A stretch of 64,000 nucleotides of DNA from Phaeodactylibacter xiamenensis (GCF_000759025.1 NZ_JPOS01000083.1:62001-126000); one strand, 5' to 3'; shown: positions 9,983 through 19,650, numbered from the stretch's first letter. Numbers and translations are program-made. Notes: generated from the letters alone by a model not told the origin.

Positions 9983-10073
9983 TGAGGCCTTGGCCATTGC
10001 TTTCTTGAGACAAGCGGGGATTACAACACAGCAGCCCCGTCCTCTTTCTTATTGGGAACCAAAAAACCTAGTT

Positions 10074-10889
10074 ATGAATCGATTTAATCTTTCCGGTCGG
10101 GTTGCGCTCATCACAGGAGGCAGCGGAGCATTGGGCGGAGCCATGGCAAAGGGGTTGGGAGAACTGGGATGCAAGCTGGCTGTTTTGGGGCGAACCGCGT
10201 CCACAGTGGATAGCAGGGTCAAAGAACTGAAGGAGGAAGGGTTTGAGGCCTTACCACTAACTGCTGATGTCCTGGACCGGGAAAATCTGCTGGAGAGCAA
10301 GCAGCGCGTCCTTAGCGAATGGGGGCGTATTGATATTCTCATCAACGCAGCAGGAGGCAACAAGCCCGGGGCAGTGGTACAGCCCGATCAGGAGATTTTT
10401 GATCTTTCCATCCCCGATTTCAATCAGGTGGTGCAGCTCAATTTGCAGGGTACGCTTTTGCCTTCCATGGTTTTTGGAGAAGTCATGGCACATCAGCAAA
10501 AGAGCGGTGTCATCCTGAATATTTCGTCTATGGCCGCGCAGTTGCCTCTGACCCGGGTCATGGGGTACAGCGCTGCCAAAGCGGCGATCGATAACTTCAC
10601 CCGCTGGCTTGCTGTGGAAATGGCTCAAAAATACGGAGAGCACATCCGGGTTAACGCCCTCGCTCCCGGCTTCTTTATCGGCGAGCAAAACCGCAGCCTC
10701 CTGCTCAATGAGGATGGCTCCTATACCGCCCGGGCACAAACGATTGTCTCTCAAACGCCGATGAAACGCTTTGGGGAAGCGGAGGAGCTGATCGGTGCTG
10801 TGCAGTGGCTGTGCAGCGATGCTTCCCGGTTTGTCACAGGTATTGTCGTCCCCGTTGACGGAGGGTTTAGTGCTTTTTCGGGCGTCTAG
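10074..10889 (+). CDS. SDR oxidoreductase, D-mannonate/fructuronate type
   Basis: Classical short-chain dehydrogenase: TGGSGALGG cofactor motif, NAAGG, catalytic Ser in NISSMA, and YSAAK. It most resembles the SDR-type D-mannonate oxidoreductase (fructuronate reductase) of uronate breakdown, using NAD(P)H. The frame is open from 9990, but the family starts with MNRFNLSGRVALITGG, giving ATG 10074 and 271 residues. The SSS symporter follows 150 bases downstream in the same direction, so the pair may import and reduce a sugar acid. Substrate assignment is moderate only. Confidence 0.85.
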   Translation: MNRFNLSGRVALITGGSGALGGAMAKGLGELGCKLAVLGRTASTVDSRVKELKEEGFEALPLTADVLDRENLLESKQRVLSEWGRIDILINAAGGNKPGAVVQPDQEIFDLSIPDFNQVVQLNLQGTLLPSMVFGEVMAHQQKSGVILNISSMAAQLPLTRVMGYSAAKAAIDNFTRWLAVEMAQKYGEHIRVNALAPGFFIGEQNRSLLLNEDGSYTARAQTIVSQTPMKRFGEAEELIGAVQWLCSDASRFVTGIVVPVDGGFSAFSGV

Positions 10890-11038
10890 GCAGGATACTA
10901 TAGAACAGCTGACAAATTATATTTTGAGACCTTGTCGCAAAGCAGCAAAAGATTCCTAATTTACGATCAAGATAGAAGAGGAGCCTTTTGAGCAAGCTAC
11001 AGAGGTTTCGGAACCAACAAATAACGAAAAACCAAACT

Positions 11039-12736
11039 ATGGGATTCGCGTACATCGACTACGTCATTTTCGTCGCCTACGGCGCGCTGATTCTGTCCAT
11101 TGGGCTTTGGGTGTCCCGTACCAAAAAAGGAGAAACTAAAACCGCTGAAGATTACTTCCTGGCGGGTAAATCCCTGCCGTGGTGGGCAATTGGAGCGTCG
11201 CTGATCGCAGCCAATATTTCGGCAGAGCAGTTTATTGGCATGTCCGGGTCCGGTTTCGCGATCGGGCTGGCGATCGCTTCTTACGAGTGGATGGCGGCTC
11301 TTACGCTGCTCATCGTTGGAAAGTACTTTCTGCCTGTTTTTATCAAAAAAGGGCTTTACACCATTCCCGAATTTGTAGAACAACGCTACAGCACCAACCT
11401 TAAAACTATACTCGCCGTTTTCTGGATCGGGCTATACATCTTCGTCAACCTGACCTCCGTTCTTTACCTGGGCGCCACGGCACTGGATACTATCATTGGC
11501 ACTGGTGATGGCAGCCTCGTCATGTACAGCATTCTGGGGCTTTCGCTTTTTGCAGCGTCCTACTCCCTTTGGGGCGGGCTGGCCGCCGTTGCCTGGACCG
11601 ATGTGGTGCAGGTGGCACTGCTGATCATTGGCGGGTTGGTGATGACCTACCTGGCGCTGGATCAGGTGACGCCCGAAGGTGGTTTTTTCCGTGGGCTGGC
11701 TTACATTTACGAAGTGGTTCCGGAAAAATTCTCTATGATCGTTTCCAAAGGAGAGATTATTACGCCCAACGGAAGAGACGCCTGGCTCGACCTGCCCGGG
11801 CTAGCCGTAATCATTGGCGGCCTCTGGGTGGCCAACCTCTATTACTGGGGCTTCAATCAATACATCATACAGCGTACGCTGGCTGCGAAGAGCTTGAAAG
11901 AATCACAGCGGGGCATTGCCTTTGCAGCTTTCCTCAAACTGATTATCCCGCTTATCGTGGTCATTCCCGGCATCATTGCTTATGTGCTCAATATGGGGCC
12001 GGACGGAGCGGTAACGGCAGCTTCATTAGATCCGAGCTTCATTAATTCAGAAGGAACAGTTGTCAATGATAATGCTGCTCCCTGGCTGATCAGCAACTTC
12101 ATTCCCGCCGGGCTTAAAGGGCTGGTGCTGGCCGCACTGGCCGCCGCAATTGTTTCTTCTCTGGCTTCTATGGTCAATTCCACCTCTACTATTTTCACGA
12201 TGGATATTTACAAACCCTACATCAACCCGGGCGCCAGTCAAAGCGCTATGGTGCGTGTGGGCCGGATTACGGTAGCCGTGGCGCTCGTCATCGCAGTCCT
12301 GGTAGCCCCTCAGCTGGCGAACCTGGGCCAGGTCTTTCAATATATTCAGGAATACACGGGTATTGTCTCGCCTGGCATCCTTGCGGTATTCCTTATGGGG
12401 CTCTTCTGGCGTAAGGCTACCAATAATGCTGCCATCTGGGGCGTATTGCTATCGATTCCCATTGCGATGTACTTCAAGGTGGGGCCCAAAGGCTGGGCAG
12501 AGGGCTCAGCTATGGAGGTTTTGTTCATATCCCTGCCTTTCCTGCAGCAGATGCTGTATACCTGCCTGCTCACTATCGGCATCATTATGATTGTAAGCCA
12601 GATCGAAAATAAAGGCGCAGCAGATGAGAAAGGGCTGAAGCTGGCACCGGGCTATTTTGCTACCGGTCCGGTCTTCAATATCAGTGCTGTTGCCATCATG
12701 ATTATTCTGACGGCATTGTATGCGATCTTCTGGTAA
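11039..12736 (+). CDS. Sodium:solute symporter (SSS family, SGLT-like)
   Basis: Inner-membrane sodium-coupled transporter of about 565 residues with 13-14 hydrophobic segments. Seen: YFLAGKSLPWWAIGASLIAANISAEQFIGMSGSGFA, the SGLT-like TM1/2 region (quoted here in part: GKSLPWWAIGASL, ISAEQFIGMSG), plus SLWGGLAAVAWTDVVQ and the NSTSTIFTMDIY segment of the sodium site. The open frame begins at a TTG at 10988, but ATG 11039 gives the family-like start. Sugar or sugar-acid uptake is likely from homology and from the adjacent uronate-type SDR. A strong hairpin terminator follows. Confidence 0.9.
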   Translation: MGFAYIDYVIFVAYGALILSIGLWVSRTKKGETKTAEDYFLAGKSLPWWAIGASLIAANISAEQFIGMSGSGFAIGLAIASYEWMAALTLLIVGKYFLPVFIKKGLYTIPEFVEQRYSTNLKTILAVFWIGLYIFVNLTSVLYLGATALDTIIGTGDGSLVMYSILGLSLFAASYSLWGGLAAVAWTDVVQVALLIIGGLVMTYLALDQVTPEGGFFRGLAYIYEVVPEKFSMIVSKGEIITPNGRDAWLDLPGLAVIIGGLWVANLYYWGFNQYIIQRTLAAKSLKESQRGIAFAAFLKLIIPLIVVIPGIIAYVLNMGPDGAVTAASLDPSFINSEGTVVNDNAAPWLISNFIPAGLKGLVLAALAAAIVSSLASMVNSTSTIFTMDIYKPYINPGASQSAMVRVGRITVAVALVIAVLVAPQLANLGQVFQYIQEYTGIVSPGILAVFLMGLFWRKATNNAAIWGVLLSIPIAMYFKVGPKGWAEGSAMEVLFISLPFLQQMLYTCLLTIGIIMIVSQIENKGAADEKGLKLAPGYFATGPVFNISAVAIMIILTALYAIFW

Positions 12737-12740
12737 ACAG

Positions 12741-12774
12741 AATGGGCAGGGTACTATTCAACACCCTGCCCATT
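12741..12774. terminator. Bidirectional hairpin terminator
   Basis: Perfect 12-base inverted repeat AATGGGCAGGGT / ACCCTGCCCATT with a 10-base loop, directly after the symporter stop and between two convergent genes. The following TTTAGCTTT is only moderately T-rich. Confidence 0.8.
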
Positions 12775-12801
12775 TAGCTTTCTGCAACTTGTAAGCCCTA
12801 A

Positions 12802-14988
12802 TTAACGAATCACCAGTTTTCCGTAACCCTGCAGGCGGTTAGTGCTCATCACCTAATAACTATAAGTGCCGGCAGGCAATCCTCCCTTCCTGACTGTAAA
12901 CTGTCCGGCCGGTAGCTTATCCTGTTGCAGCACCAGCTTGCCGGTGGCATCAAACAACCGGAGCGTTACCGTCCCGTTGGGCACTTTGGCTCCGTCTCTC
13001 CACTCAAAGGTAGCGATAGAAGTGACGGGATTTGGATAAACACTGTACCCGGAAGGCGCGGCTAGCGGCAGGGAGAAAGCTTTGGTCCCCACCACGGTGC
13101 GCTTAACGACAAAAACCGCGTCATTGGCAATCAGGGGCACGGCAACAACGCTGCCATCCGGTGCCACCGCCATATTGTGAATAGGTATTCCGGGCAGCTC
13201 AAAGACCTCTTCGCCAATCTGCAACTGATTACTTTGATCCGGATTATCGCCCCGCAGCAGCGTATGCTGTACCCCAAAGGTGTCCACGGCTACCGAGATG
13301 GGGATACGCCCACCACTGAAGCTCATCGGGGCTTCAAAACTCAGGTTGTCAATACTAAAAACCCGAACGACCTTGTTGGTTTGGTCGCAGATCAGGAAAG
13401 CCCGGCGGGTGGCGTCATAGGTAATCCAGGTTGGAATACCCCCAATATCATAGGTGTCAAGCAGCCCTGCATTTGGGCCAATTGGTGTGATGATGGCAAT
13501 GCCTTCACCATTACGCAGGGTTACGGCTGCAAAGCGCCCAATACCTGGAACTTCATCGGAGATAGCGCTCCGCAACGGAAAGTTCTCCAGCTCCACAGAG
13601 GCTACAATTTCATTAGCTCCCAAGTCGATAATCTGCACTGCATCGTCGAAAGGAGTGGCCAGTACACCATAATCGCCTTCCTTTGCAATAGCCAGATTAC
13701 TCCTCAGTCCATAGTTGATCCAGCTGATACCAGTATTGCCTGAGGCGAAGCTGCCTTCCAGTGACGTACCTGCACCTGCCTGCTGCAATACACCTATCCT
13801 GTCCACGCCCCCGGCATTCAGCACGTAAGCTCGGTCTCCGCCCGGCAGTACGTAAATTTGGTCGGGCCGGTCGCCACCGCTGCTGACGGTTTTGACAATT
13901 TCGAAAGTCTCCAGGTCAATCACTTCCACCTGGTCTTCCCCACGCTTAGCCACGTAGGCATAGGCACCATCTGTAGCAGCAAAGTAGGTCTCTTCACTGC
14001 TGAAGGGTACCAGGGCTTCCAGTGCCTCCTCCTCAAGATTGATGACCGAAAGAGAGCCCGAAAGCGGGTTGGCAACCAGGACACGGTCTAAATCAGGGGT
14101 AAGCGTAGCCGAGTAGGAGGCATCTGCCTCGATTGGCGAACCTGTAGGCTTCCGCATCAGATAATTCAGGCTGGTGGGGTCTTCAAATTCATAATAATCC
14201 AGCCCCTCGTACCGCAGAGGGTCAGTCGCCACCATCCGGTTGTTAGCCGGAGAAACAGCACCGTTTTGGATAGGGATTCCCTGACTGGAGCCAACGATTT
14301 CTGCCGTCTCAAAATCAATGACACTGAGGTAAAACTGCCCCTCAATCGCATACTGATAATCGGCAGAAGAAAAGATCCAGTTGGGAGAAGACGTGACACT
14401 GATATCAACCACATCCCCCTCATCAAAACGGGCCAGGTAAATAGTGCCGGAGAGACCAGTCACAGCGGCACGAGTACCGTCCATATTGACCGCCACAGAG
14501 CTGTAGCTGCTGCTAATGCTGCCCGGGGGCGACAATTGCCCCACGAGGCTTAGGGTCTCCAGTGCTATTCTTGAGAGTTGCCCCTCATTGCCTGTACTGA
14601 CCGCTACGAGGTGCGTGCCATCGCCGCTCAGGCTGATCTGACCAGCGTTTGGGACATCAGGGATGGACTCCACCAAATCCCCGGTTTGGGTATCAAAAAA
14701 CTGCAGGGCATCTTCGCCACCAACAACAGCAAGGCTGCCATCCGGGCTTAGCTCAAACCCATTCCAGAAAAGCGTGTTCCGTGGATTGGAGGTAATAAGG
14801 GAGAACCTGTACAGGTAATTATTGAATCCAGGGATGGTCATTTGCTTGGTAAGGGTCGCCAGGTCGATCACCTCCAGCACGTCTGCTTCATCACAGGCTA
14901 CGGCTGCTGTGCTGCCGTCCCGGCTGATGCGTGCCTTGGTGGGCTGAGCACCGGTGGGGATGACTGCTGCGACGCTAAAATCATTCAA
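12802..14988 (-). pseudogene. Beta-propeller (YVTN-type) T9SS protein, broken at both ends
   Basis: The frame 12853-14988 encodes about 711 residues of repeated propeller blades (for example RVLVANPLSGSLSVINLE and YVAKRGEDQVEVIDLET), then a T9SS sorting domain (YPNPVTSIATFEW, GTVTLRLFDATGKLVLQ). It stops at a TAG (12853-12855) just after GTYSY. The same frame continues past the TAG with VMSTNRLQGYGKLVIR and a TAA at 12802-12804, which is the normal end of a type A sorting domain, so a CAG-to-TAG change is likely. At the 5' end the first possible start is a TTG at 14988. Propeller-like sequence continues upstream to about 15020, yet no ATG and no signal peptide follow before a stop near 15145. 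Both lesions suggest decay; a sequencing error is the alternative. Confidence 0.7.
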
Positions 14989-15222
14989 ATTGATCAGGTA
15001 AGCTTCGTCGGCTCGATGTCCAAAATTCTGCCTGATGCCTAGGTGATTCGGGCAGGATATATTTTCCGGAGGTGTAGGTCGACCAGTTGTCCTTCCCGCT
15101 GCTGCATGATTGAGGATTGTTTTTTTAATGACGGCTTTCCCTTGTCAGAAAGATACGAAACGAATAGCAAAATTTTCTTCACAAATCTCCCTAATTGTCG
15201 CACCTGGCTGATCGAAAAATAT

Positions 15223-15240
15223 TTTTAGATTTGTCTAAAA
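15223..15240. promoter_or_regulatory. MntR/DtxR-type operator overlapping the -7 box of the metal transporter operon
   Basis: Perfect inverted repeat TTTTAGA-TTTG-TCTAAAA, 57 bases before the substrate-binding protein. The inner TAGATTTG (15226-15233) matches the Bacteroidota -7 consensus TAnnTTTG, so a bound repressor would block the promoter. The arm sequence resembles DtxR/MntR-family sites. The assignment to this family is an inference from the sequence and from the DtxR-like domain encoded downstream. Confidence 0.65.
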
Positions 15241-15296
15241 CAAAAGGGTCGGCGGCAATGTAAACATAGCATCAAACTGTAAAAAGCGATAAATCT

Positions 15297-16223
15297 ATGA
15301 GCTTTGTCAAATCCATAATGTTCTTACTCTGCCTCCTTGCTCTCTGTGGGTGTGAGCCCCCCGGCACCACGGCTAATACGGATGACAGCAAGCTTCAGAT
15401 CATTGCCACTACCGGCATGATTGCCGATGCGCTGGAGGAAATCGTTGGCGATCAGGCGGAGGTCACTGCGCTGATGGGGCCAGGTGTTGACCCTCATTTA
15501 TACAAAGCCACGCAGGGCGACCTGAAACGGCTAACCGATGCGGACGCTGTTTTTTACAACGGGCTGCATTTGGAGGGTAAAATGGGAGAAGTACTTGAAA
15601 AGCTGGCGCGCCTGAAGCCTGTAGTCGCTGTTGCGGACCAGCTCCCGGAAGCCAGACTGATCAACTCCACCGATTATGCAAGTGCCCATGACCCGCATGT
15701 ATGGTTTGATGTAAGCCTTTGGTCAGAAGCAGCAGGTATAATAGGAGCGGAGATGGGACGAATTGACCCACCCCATGCGAAGCTCTATCAGGCCAATGCT
15801 AAAGCTTATCAGGAAAAACTCAGTGAACTACACCTGTGGGTAGCTGCTGAAATCCGGAAGATACCGGAAACGCAGCGTGTTTTGATCACGGCCCATGATG
15901 CCTTTGAATACTTTGGGCAAGCCTATGATATCGAAGTGCGAGGGCTACAGGGCATTTCGACCGTATCAGAATTCGGGCTGCGTGACGTCTCAGAGCTGGT
16001 GGATTTTATCACCGGTCGGGGCATCAAAGCCGTGTTTGTGGAAAGTTCGGTACCGGAAAAGTCGCTGCAGGCAGTTGTGGAGGGCGTTAAACAGCGTGGG
16101 CACACTACCAAAATTGGGGGTACGCTCTATTCTGATGCGATGGGCGCTGAAGGAACAGCAGCGGGCACTTATCCGGGCATGGTAGAGGCAAACGTCCGTA
16201 CCATTGTAGAAGCGCTCAGGTAA
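15297..16223 (+). CDS. TroA-like Mn/Zn ABC transporter substrate-binding lipoprotein
   Basis: Periplasmic metal-binding lipoprotein (lipobox LCGC) of the cluster A-I family that delivers metal to an ABC importer. Seen: IATTGMIADAL, GPGVDPHLYK (His67), DPHVWFD (His134), ITAHDAFEYFG (His200) and YSDAMG (Asp280). His-His-His-Asp is the TroA/ZnuA-type ligand set; PsaA/MntC proteins have Glu in place of the third His. There is no His-rich loop as found in many ZnuA proteins. Zinc and manganese both remain possible. It is first of four genes running in one direction with gaps of 10 bases or less. Confidence 0.9.
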   Translation: MSFVKSIMFLLCLLALCGCEPPGTTANTDDSKLQIIATTGMIADALEEIVGDQAEVTALMGPGVDPHLYKATQGDLKRLTDADAVFYNGLHLEGKMGEVLEKLARLKPVVAVADQLPEARLINSTDYASAHDPHVWFDVSLWSEAAGIIGAEMGRIDPPHAKLYQANAKAYQEKLSELHLWVAAEIRKIPETQRVLITAHDAFEYFGQAYDIEVRGLQGISTVSEFGLRDVSELVDFITGRGIKAVFVESSVPEKSLQAVVEGVKQRGHTTKIGGTLYSDAMGAEGTAAGTYPGMVEANVRTIVEALR

Positions 16224-16233
16224 ATCGGGAATC

Positions 16234-17028
16234 ATGAAAACTGCAATTGAAACACACAACTTAACGGTAGCCTACAACCGTCGGCCGGTGCTTTGGGATA
16301 TTGACTTTCAAATACCGGAAGGGCAGCTGATCGGTGTACTCGGGCCGAACGGGTCCGGCAAAACCACTTTGCTAAAAAGCCTGATGGGGCTCGTACAGCC
16401 CAGCAGTGGTTATGTCCGCCTGTTTGGGCAAAGCCTGGATGAGGTGCGCTCCCGGATAAGCTATGTGCCGCAGCGGGAAAGTGTGGACTGGGATTTCCCC
16501 ATCAGCGTCCGGGAAGTGGCTGTTATGGGGCGTTACCGGAAACATAAGCTTTTGGGCCGGCTTAACAAGGAAGACCACCGGCTGGCAGACGAAGCGCTCG
16601 AAAAAGTAGGCATGCTGTCCTTTGCTGACCGGCAGATTGCCCAGCTTTCCGGCGGACAGCAACAGCGGGTCTTCGTGGCCCGCGCACTGGCACAGCAAGC
16701 TGACCTTTACCTGATGGACGAGCCCTTTGCCGGAGTGGATGCCGCCTCAGAAGAAGCGATCCTCTCCCTGCTCAAAGAGATGAAACAGGCAGGGAAAACA
16801 GTGTTGATTGTTCACCATGACCTGCATACCGCCCATCAGTTTTTTGACTGGATGGTGTTGCTGAACACCCGGCTTATCAAATGTGGCCCAACCAGCTCTG
16901 TTTTCACAGCCGACTATCTGAAGCAAGCCTATGGAGGGCAGTTGACCATCCTTTCTCAGGTTAGCGATTTAGTCAAAGCCCGGGATTTCCCGATCAGGGA
17001 GCGCTCCTTTAAAGACCAGCCCAAGTAG
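16234..17028 (+). CDS. Metal ABC transporter ATP-binding protein
   Basis: ATPase that powers the metal importer from the cytoplasmic side. Seen: Walker A GPNGSGKTT (about 37-45), Q-loop in YVPQRESVDWDFP, which is characteristic of Mn/Zn importers of the MntB/ZnuC/TroB group, signature LSGGQQQR, Walker B LYLMDEPF, and the switch histidine in VHHDLHT. 264 residues is normal. It starts 10 bases after the binding protein and ends 2 bases before the first permease. Confidence 0.93.
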   Translation: MKTAIETHNLTVAYNRRPVLWDIDFQIPEGQLIGVLGPNGSGKTTLLKSLMGLVQPSSGYVRLFGQSLDEVRSRISYVPQRESVDWDFPISVREVAVMGRYRKHKLLGRLNKEDHRLADEALEKVGMLSFADRQIAQLSGGQQQRVFVARALAQQADLYLMDEPFAGVDAASEEAILSLLKEMKQAGKTVLIVHHDLHTAHQFFDWMVLLNTRLIKCGPTSSVFTADYLKQAYGGQLTILSQVSDLVKARDFPIRERSFKDQPK

Positions 17029-17030
17029 CT

Positions 17031-18338
17031 ATGAGTGACTTTTTCACCTTTTCTGATCCGAATGTACGCCTGGTCACTGCCGGCACCATCCTGCTGGGTA
17101 TTAGTGCGGCTATTGTAGGCACTTTCACCTTTTTGCGCAAGCGGGCGCTGGTGGGCGATGCCATAGCCCACGCTATTTTGCCGGGCGTATGCCTGTCGTT
17201 TATGATCACAGGAGAAAAACATCCGGCCTACCTTCTGGTCGGAGCAGTTCTTGCAGGCTGGCTATCTCTGCTTGTGATGGACTACTTGTCTTCCCGAACG
17301 AAGCTGAGTACGGACACTGCGATAGGGGCGGTCCTGAGTGTGTTTTTCGGAGCAGGCATTCTCCTGCTTACGTCCATACAGCATTCCGGCAGTGCCAATC
17401 AGGCTGGGCTGGACCAGTTTCTTTTTGGAAAGGCTGCCGCCATGACCCAAAGGGACATTTGGGTTTTCAGTGGGGTAGCGGTGGTGCTGCTGGGGTTGGT
17501 CCTGGCTTTTTTTCGTTCCTTCAAGCTCATCTCCTTTGATCCGGCTTTCGCCAAAAGTATCGGGCTGCCCGTACGCAGGCTGGAGTTTTTGCTGTCTACA
17601 ATTACCGTGCTGGCTGTGGCTACCGGTATACAGGCAGTGGGCGTAGTGCTGATGGCAGCACTGCTGATTACGCCAGCTGCAGCTGCCCGCTTCTGGACCG
17701 ACCGGATTCAGGTGATGATATTGCTGGCTGCAGCATTTGGATTGCTTTCGGGCCTGTTTGGCTCCTGGATTTCTTACACAGCGCCTTCTATGCCTACCGG
17801 GCCCTGGATTGTAGTGCTGCTTTCCATGATTGCCGTGGTTTCGGTGGTGGTCGCCCCAAAGCGTGGGATCTGGGCCAGGCTTCGGCTTCAGCGAAGCAAC
17901 GCCCGAAAAATCCGGCAGGAGAATATCCTGAAAGCCTTCTACGGTATTGGCGAAGCCGCGGATGCACCTGTTGCTACTGTAGCCGTGGATATGCTTCGGC
18001 AACAGCGTCCCTTTGAAGACATCGCTCTGCAGCTGGGGCTTCGGGAATTGGTAAAAAAAGGGCTCCTCCATAAACACAAGCCCGGTTCCTACGCTCTCAC
18101 GCCCACAGGGCTACAGGAGAGCCGCCGGGTCGTCCGCCTCCACCGGCTGTGGGAATTATACCTTACCGAACGGATGAACTACGCTGCCGACCACGTACAC
18201 AATACCGCAGAGGCTATTGAGCATGTGATTACACCTGAGGTGGAAGCCGCGCTGCTCAGAGAGCTGGACCATCCCATCCTGGACCCGCACGATGCAGTCA
18301 TTCCATATCAGAACCCTTCAAAACCTTCTGCTTCATGA
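17031..18338 (+). CDS. Metal ABC permease fused to a C-terminal DtxR/MntR-like domain
   Basis: Residues 1-285 are a typical ABC-3 membrane permease (RALVGDAIAHAILPG, SFDPAFAKSIGLP, QAVGVVLMAALLITPAA). Residues about 292-430 are a DtxR/MntR-like unit: a winged-helix-like part (ENILKAFYGIGEA, LVKKGLLHK, YALTPTG) followed by a dimerisation and metal region (VRLHRLWELYL, HNTAEAIEHVI, DHPILDPHDAVIP). His371 and the E-x2-E-H group (Glu394, Glu397, His398) match MntR-type metal ligands. The recognition helix looks degenerate. The domain may sense cytoplasmic metal and gate transport, or regulate transcription from the membrane; both are inferences. The ORF overlaps the next permease by 4 bases (ATGA). 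Confidence 0.9.
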   Translation: MSDFFTFSDPNVRLVTAGTILLGISAAIVGTFTFLRKRALVGDAIAHAILPGVCLSFMITGEKHPAYLLVGAVLAGWLSLLVMDYLSSRTKLSTDTAIGAVLSVFFGAGILLLTSIQHSGSANQAGLDQFLFGKAAAMTQRDIWVFSGVAVVLLGLVLAFFRSFKLISFDPAFAKSIGLPVRRLEFLLSTITVLAVATGIQAVGVVLMAALLITPAAAARFWTDRIQVMILLAAAFGLLSGLFGSWISYTAPSMPTGPWIVVLLSMIAVVSVVVAPKRGIWARLRLQRSNARKIRQENILKAFYGIGEAADAPVATVAVDMLRQQRPFEDIALQLGLRELVKKGLLHKHKPGSYALTPTGLQESRRVVRLHRLWELYLTERMNYAADHVHNTAEAIEHVITPEVEAALLRELDHPILDPHDAVIPYQNPSKPSAS

Positions 18339-19237
18339 ATGCCTTTTGGATCATTTTGACCGGTGCGCTCGTGGCAACAAGTTGCGGACTCCTTGGCACT
18401 TTCCTCATTCTCCGAAAAATGGCCATGGTAGGAGATGCGATTTCCCATGCGGTGCTGCCCGGGATTGTGATTGCCTATCTTTTATCAGAATCCCGGGATG
18501 TCTTGCCTATGCTCATTGGTGCAGCTGCACTTGGCGTGCTCACGACTTTCATGATTGAATTTCTTTATCAGAAAGCCCGTTTGCAGATTGATGCTTCTAT
18601 TGGCATTACTTTCACCTGGCTATTTGCCATCGGCATTATTTTGATTTCGCTCTATGCCGGGCAGGTTGACCTTGATCAGGACTGTGTTCTGTACGGGGAA
18701 ATTGCCTACGTGCCACTTGACTTGTGGATTACGGAAAGCGGCCGTTTACTTGGGCCACGGCCGGTCTGGATCTTAAGTGGGGTGCTGGCTCTGATTCTAC
18801 TCATCATCATACTCGGCTACCGCGGGCTAAAGATTACGACTTTCGACCCCGAGTACGCTGCGGCTGTTGGGATTTCCACGGTATTTTGGCACTATCTCCT
18901 GATGAGCGCAGTCTCCGTTACTACAGTAGTTGCTTTCGAATCAGTGGGTGCTATTCTTGTGGTTGCTTTTCTGATTGTGCCTCCGGCAACTGCTTATTTA
19001 CTTACTGAAAAACTACACAATATGCTCCTGCTTACCGTTGGGCTCGGTATTCTCACCGCAGTCAGCGGATACTACCTTGCCGTATGGATTGATGGGTCTG
19101 TAGCAGGGGCCATGGCAGTCAGCTCTGGTGTTTTTCTGCTTTTGGCAGTATTGTTTTCTCCGTCCACCGGCGTACTCACGCAGCGTTTTCGCCAACAGGC
19201 AATCCCGGTACCTGCGCAAGGTTACAAAGAACGGTAA
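18335..19237 (+). CDS. Metal ABC transporter permease (second subunit)
   Basis: ABC-3 family permease, 300 residues, about eight membrane segments. Seen: RKMAMVGDAISHAVLPG, TTFDPEYAAAVGI and FESVGAILVVAFLIVPPATAYL. It lacks the DtxR-like tail of its partner, so the importer is probably an asymmetric heterodimer. The start overlaps the upstream gene by 4 bases, and its 3' end overlaps the convergent membrane-protein gene by 16 bases. Confidence 0.9.
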   Translation: MNAFWIILTGALVATSCGLLGTFLILRKMAMVGDAISHAVLPGIVIAYLLSESRDVLPMLIGAAALGVLTTFMIEFLYQKARLQIDASIGITFTWLFAIGIILISLYAGQVDLDQDCVLYGEIAYVPLDLWITESGRLLGPRPVWILSGVLALILLIIILGYRGLKITTFDPEYAAAVGISTVFWHYLLMSAVSVTTVVAFESVGAILVVAFLIVPPATAYLLTEKLHNMLLLTVGLGILTAVSGYYLAVWIDGSVAGAMAVSSGVFLLLAVLFSPSTGVLTQRFRQQAIPVPAQGYKER

Positions 19238-19650
19238 ATGAGATAGAGCAATAAGATCAACAGCGGTATGCCTGCCGTAGCTGCTGAGAGATAAAGGAAA
19301 TAGCTTGCTGCCTCTGCGCCACCGACAAATGAGGCCTCCTGCTGATTGAACACAAAAGACCAATTGCCAGCTAATCCATAACTCAGCACCCCCCAGAGTA
19401 AGCTGAGCGTGAGGGCGCCCAGAGACGCTATGTAGAAAACACCTATCCGGGGGTCTTTTTCCCGATTGTGCTTGTGAAACAGGCCGAGCAATTGCGCGGT
19501 TGGCAGCGCAACAAGACCCGCCCATGCTATACCGTTGCCCAATGGCAGACCAAAAGGGCCAGGCCAATTCAGTACCGGGTGGCCTGAATACAAGAGCAGG
19601 GCAGTGATCAGGACCAGCCCCCAAAGAGCGTAAACAGCTACCTTTCGCAT
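19222..19650 (-). CDS. Small integral membrane protein, unknown function
   Basis: 142 residues with four predicted membrane helices (start MRKVAVYALWGLVLI; others around ALPTAQLLGL, IGVFYIASLGALTLSLLWG and AATAGIPLLILLLYLIY). No family recognised. It overlaps the end of the convergent permease gene by 16 bases, which does not argue for a shared function. Confidence 0.65.
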   Translation of the reverse strand: MRKVAVYALWGLVLITALLLYSGHPVLNWPGPFGLPLGNGIAWAGLVALPTAQLLGLFHKHNREKDPRIGVFYIASLGALTLSLLWGVLSYGLAGNWSFVFNQQEASFVGGAEAASYFLYLSAATAGIPLLILLLYLIYRSL

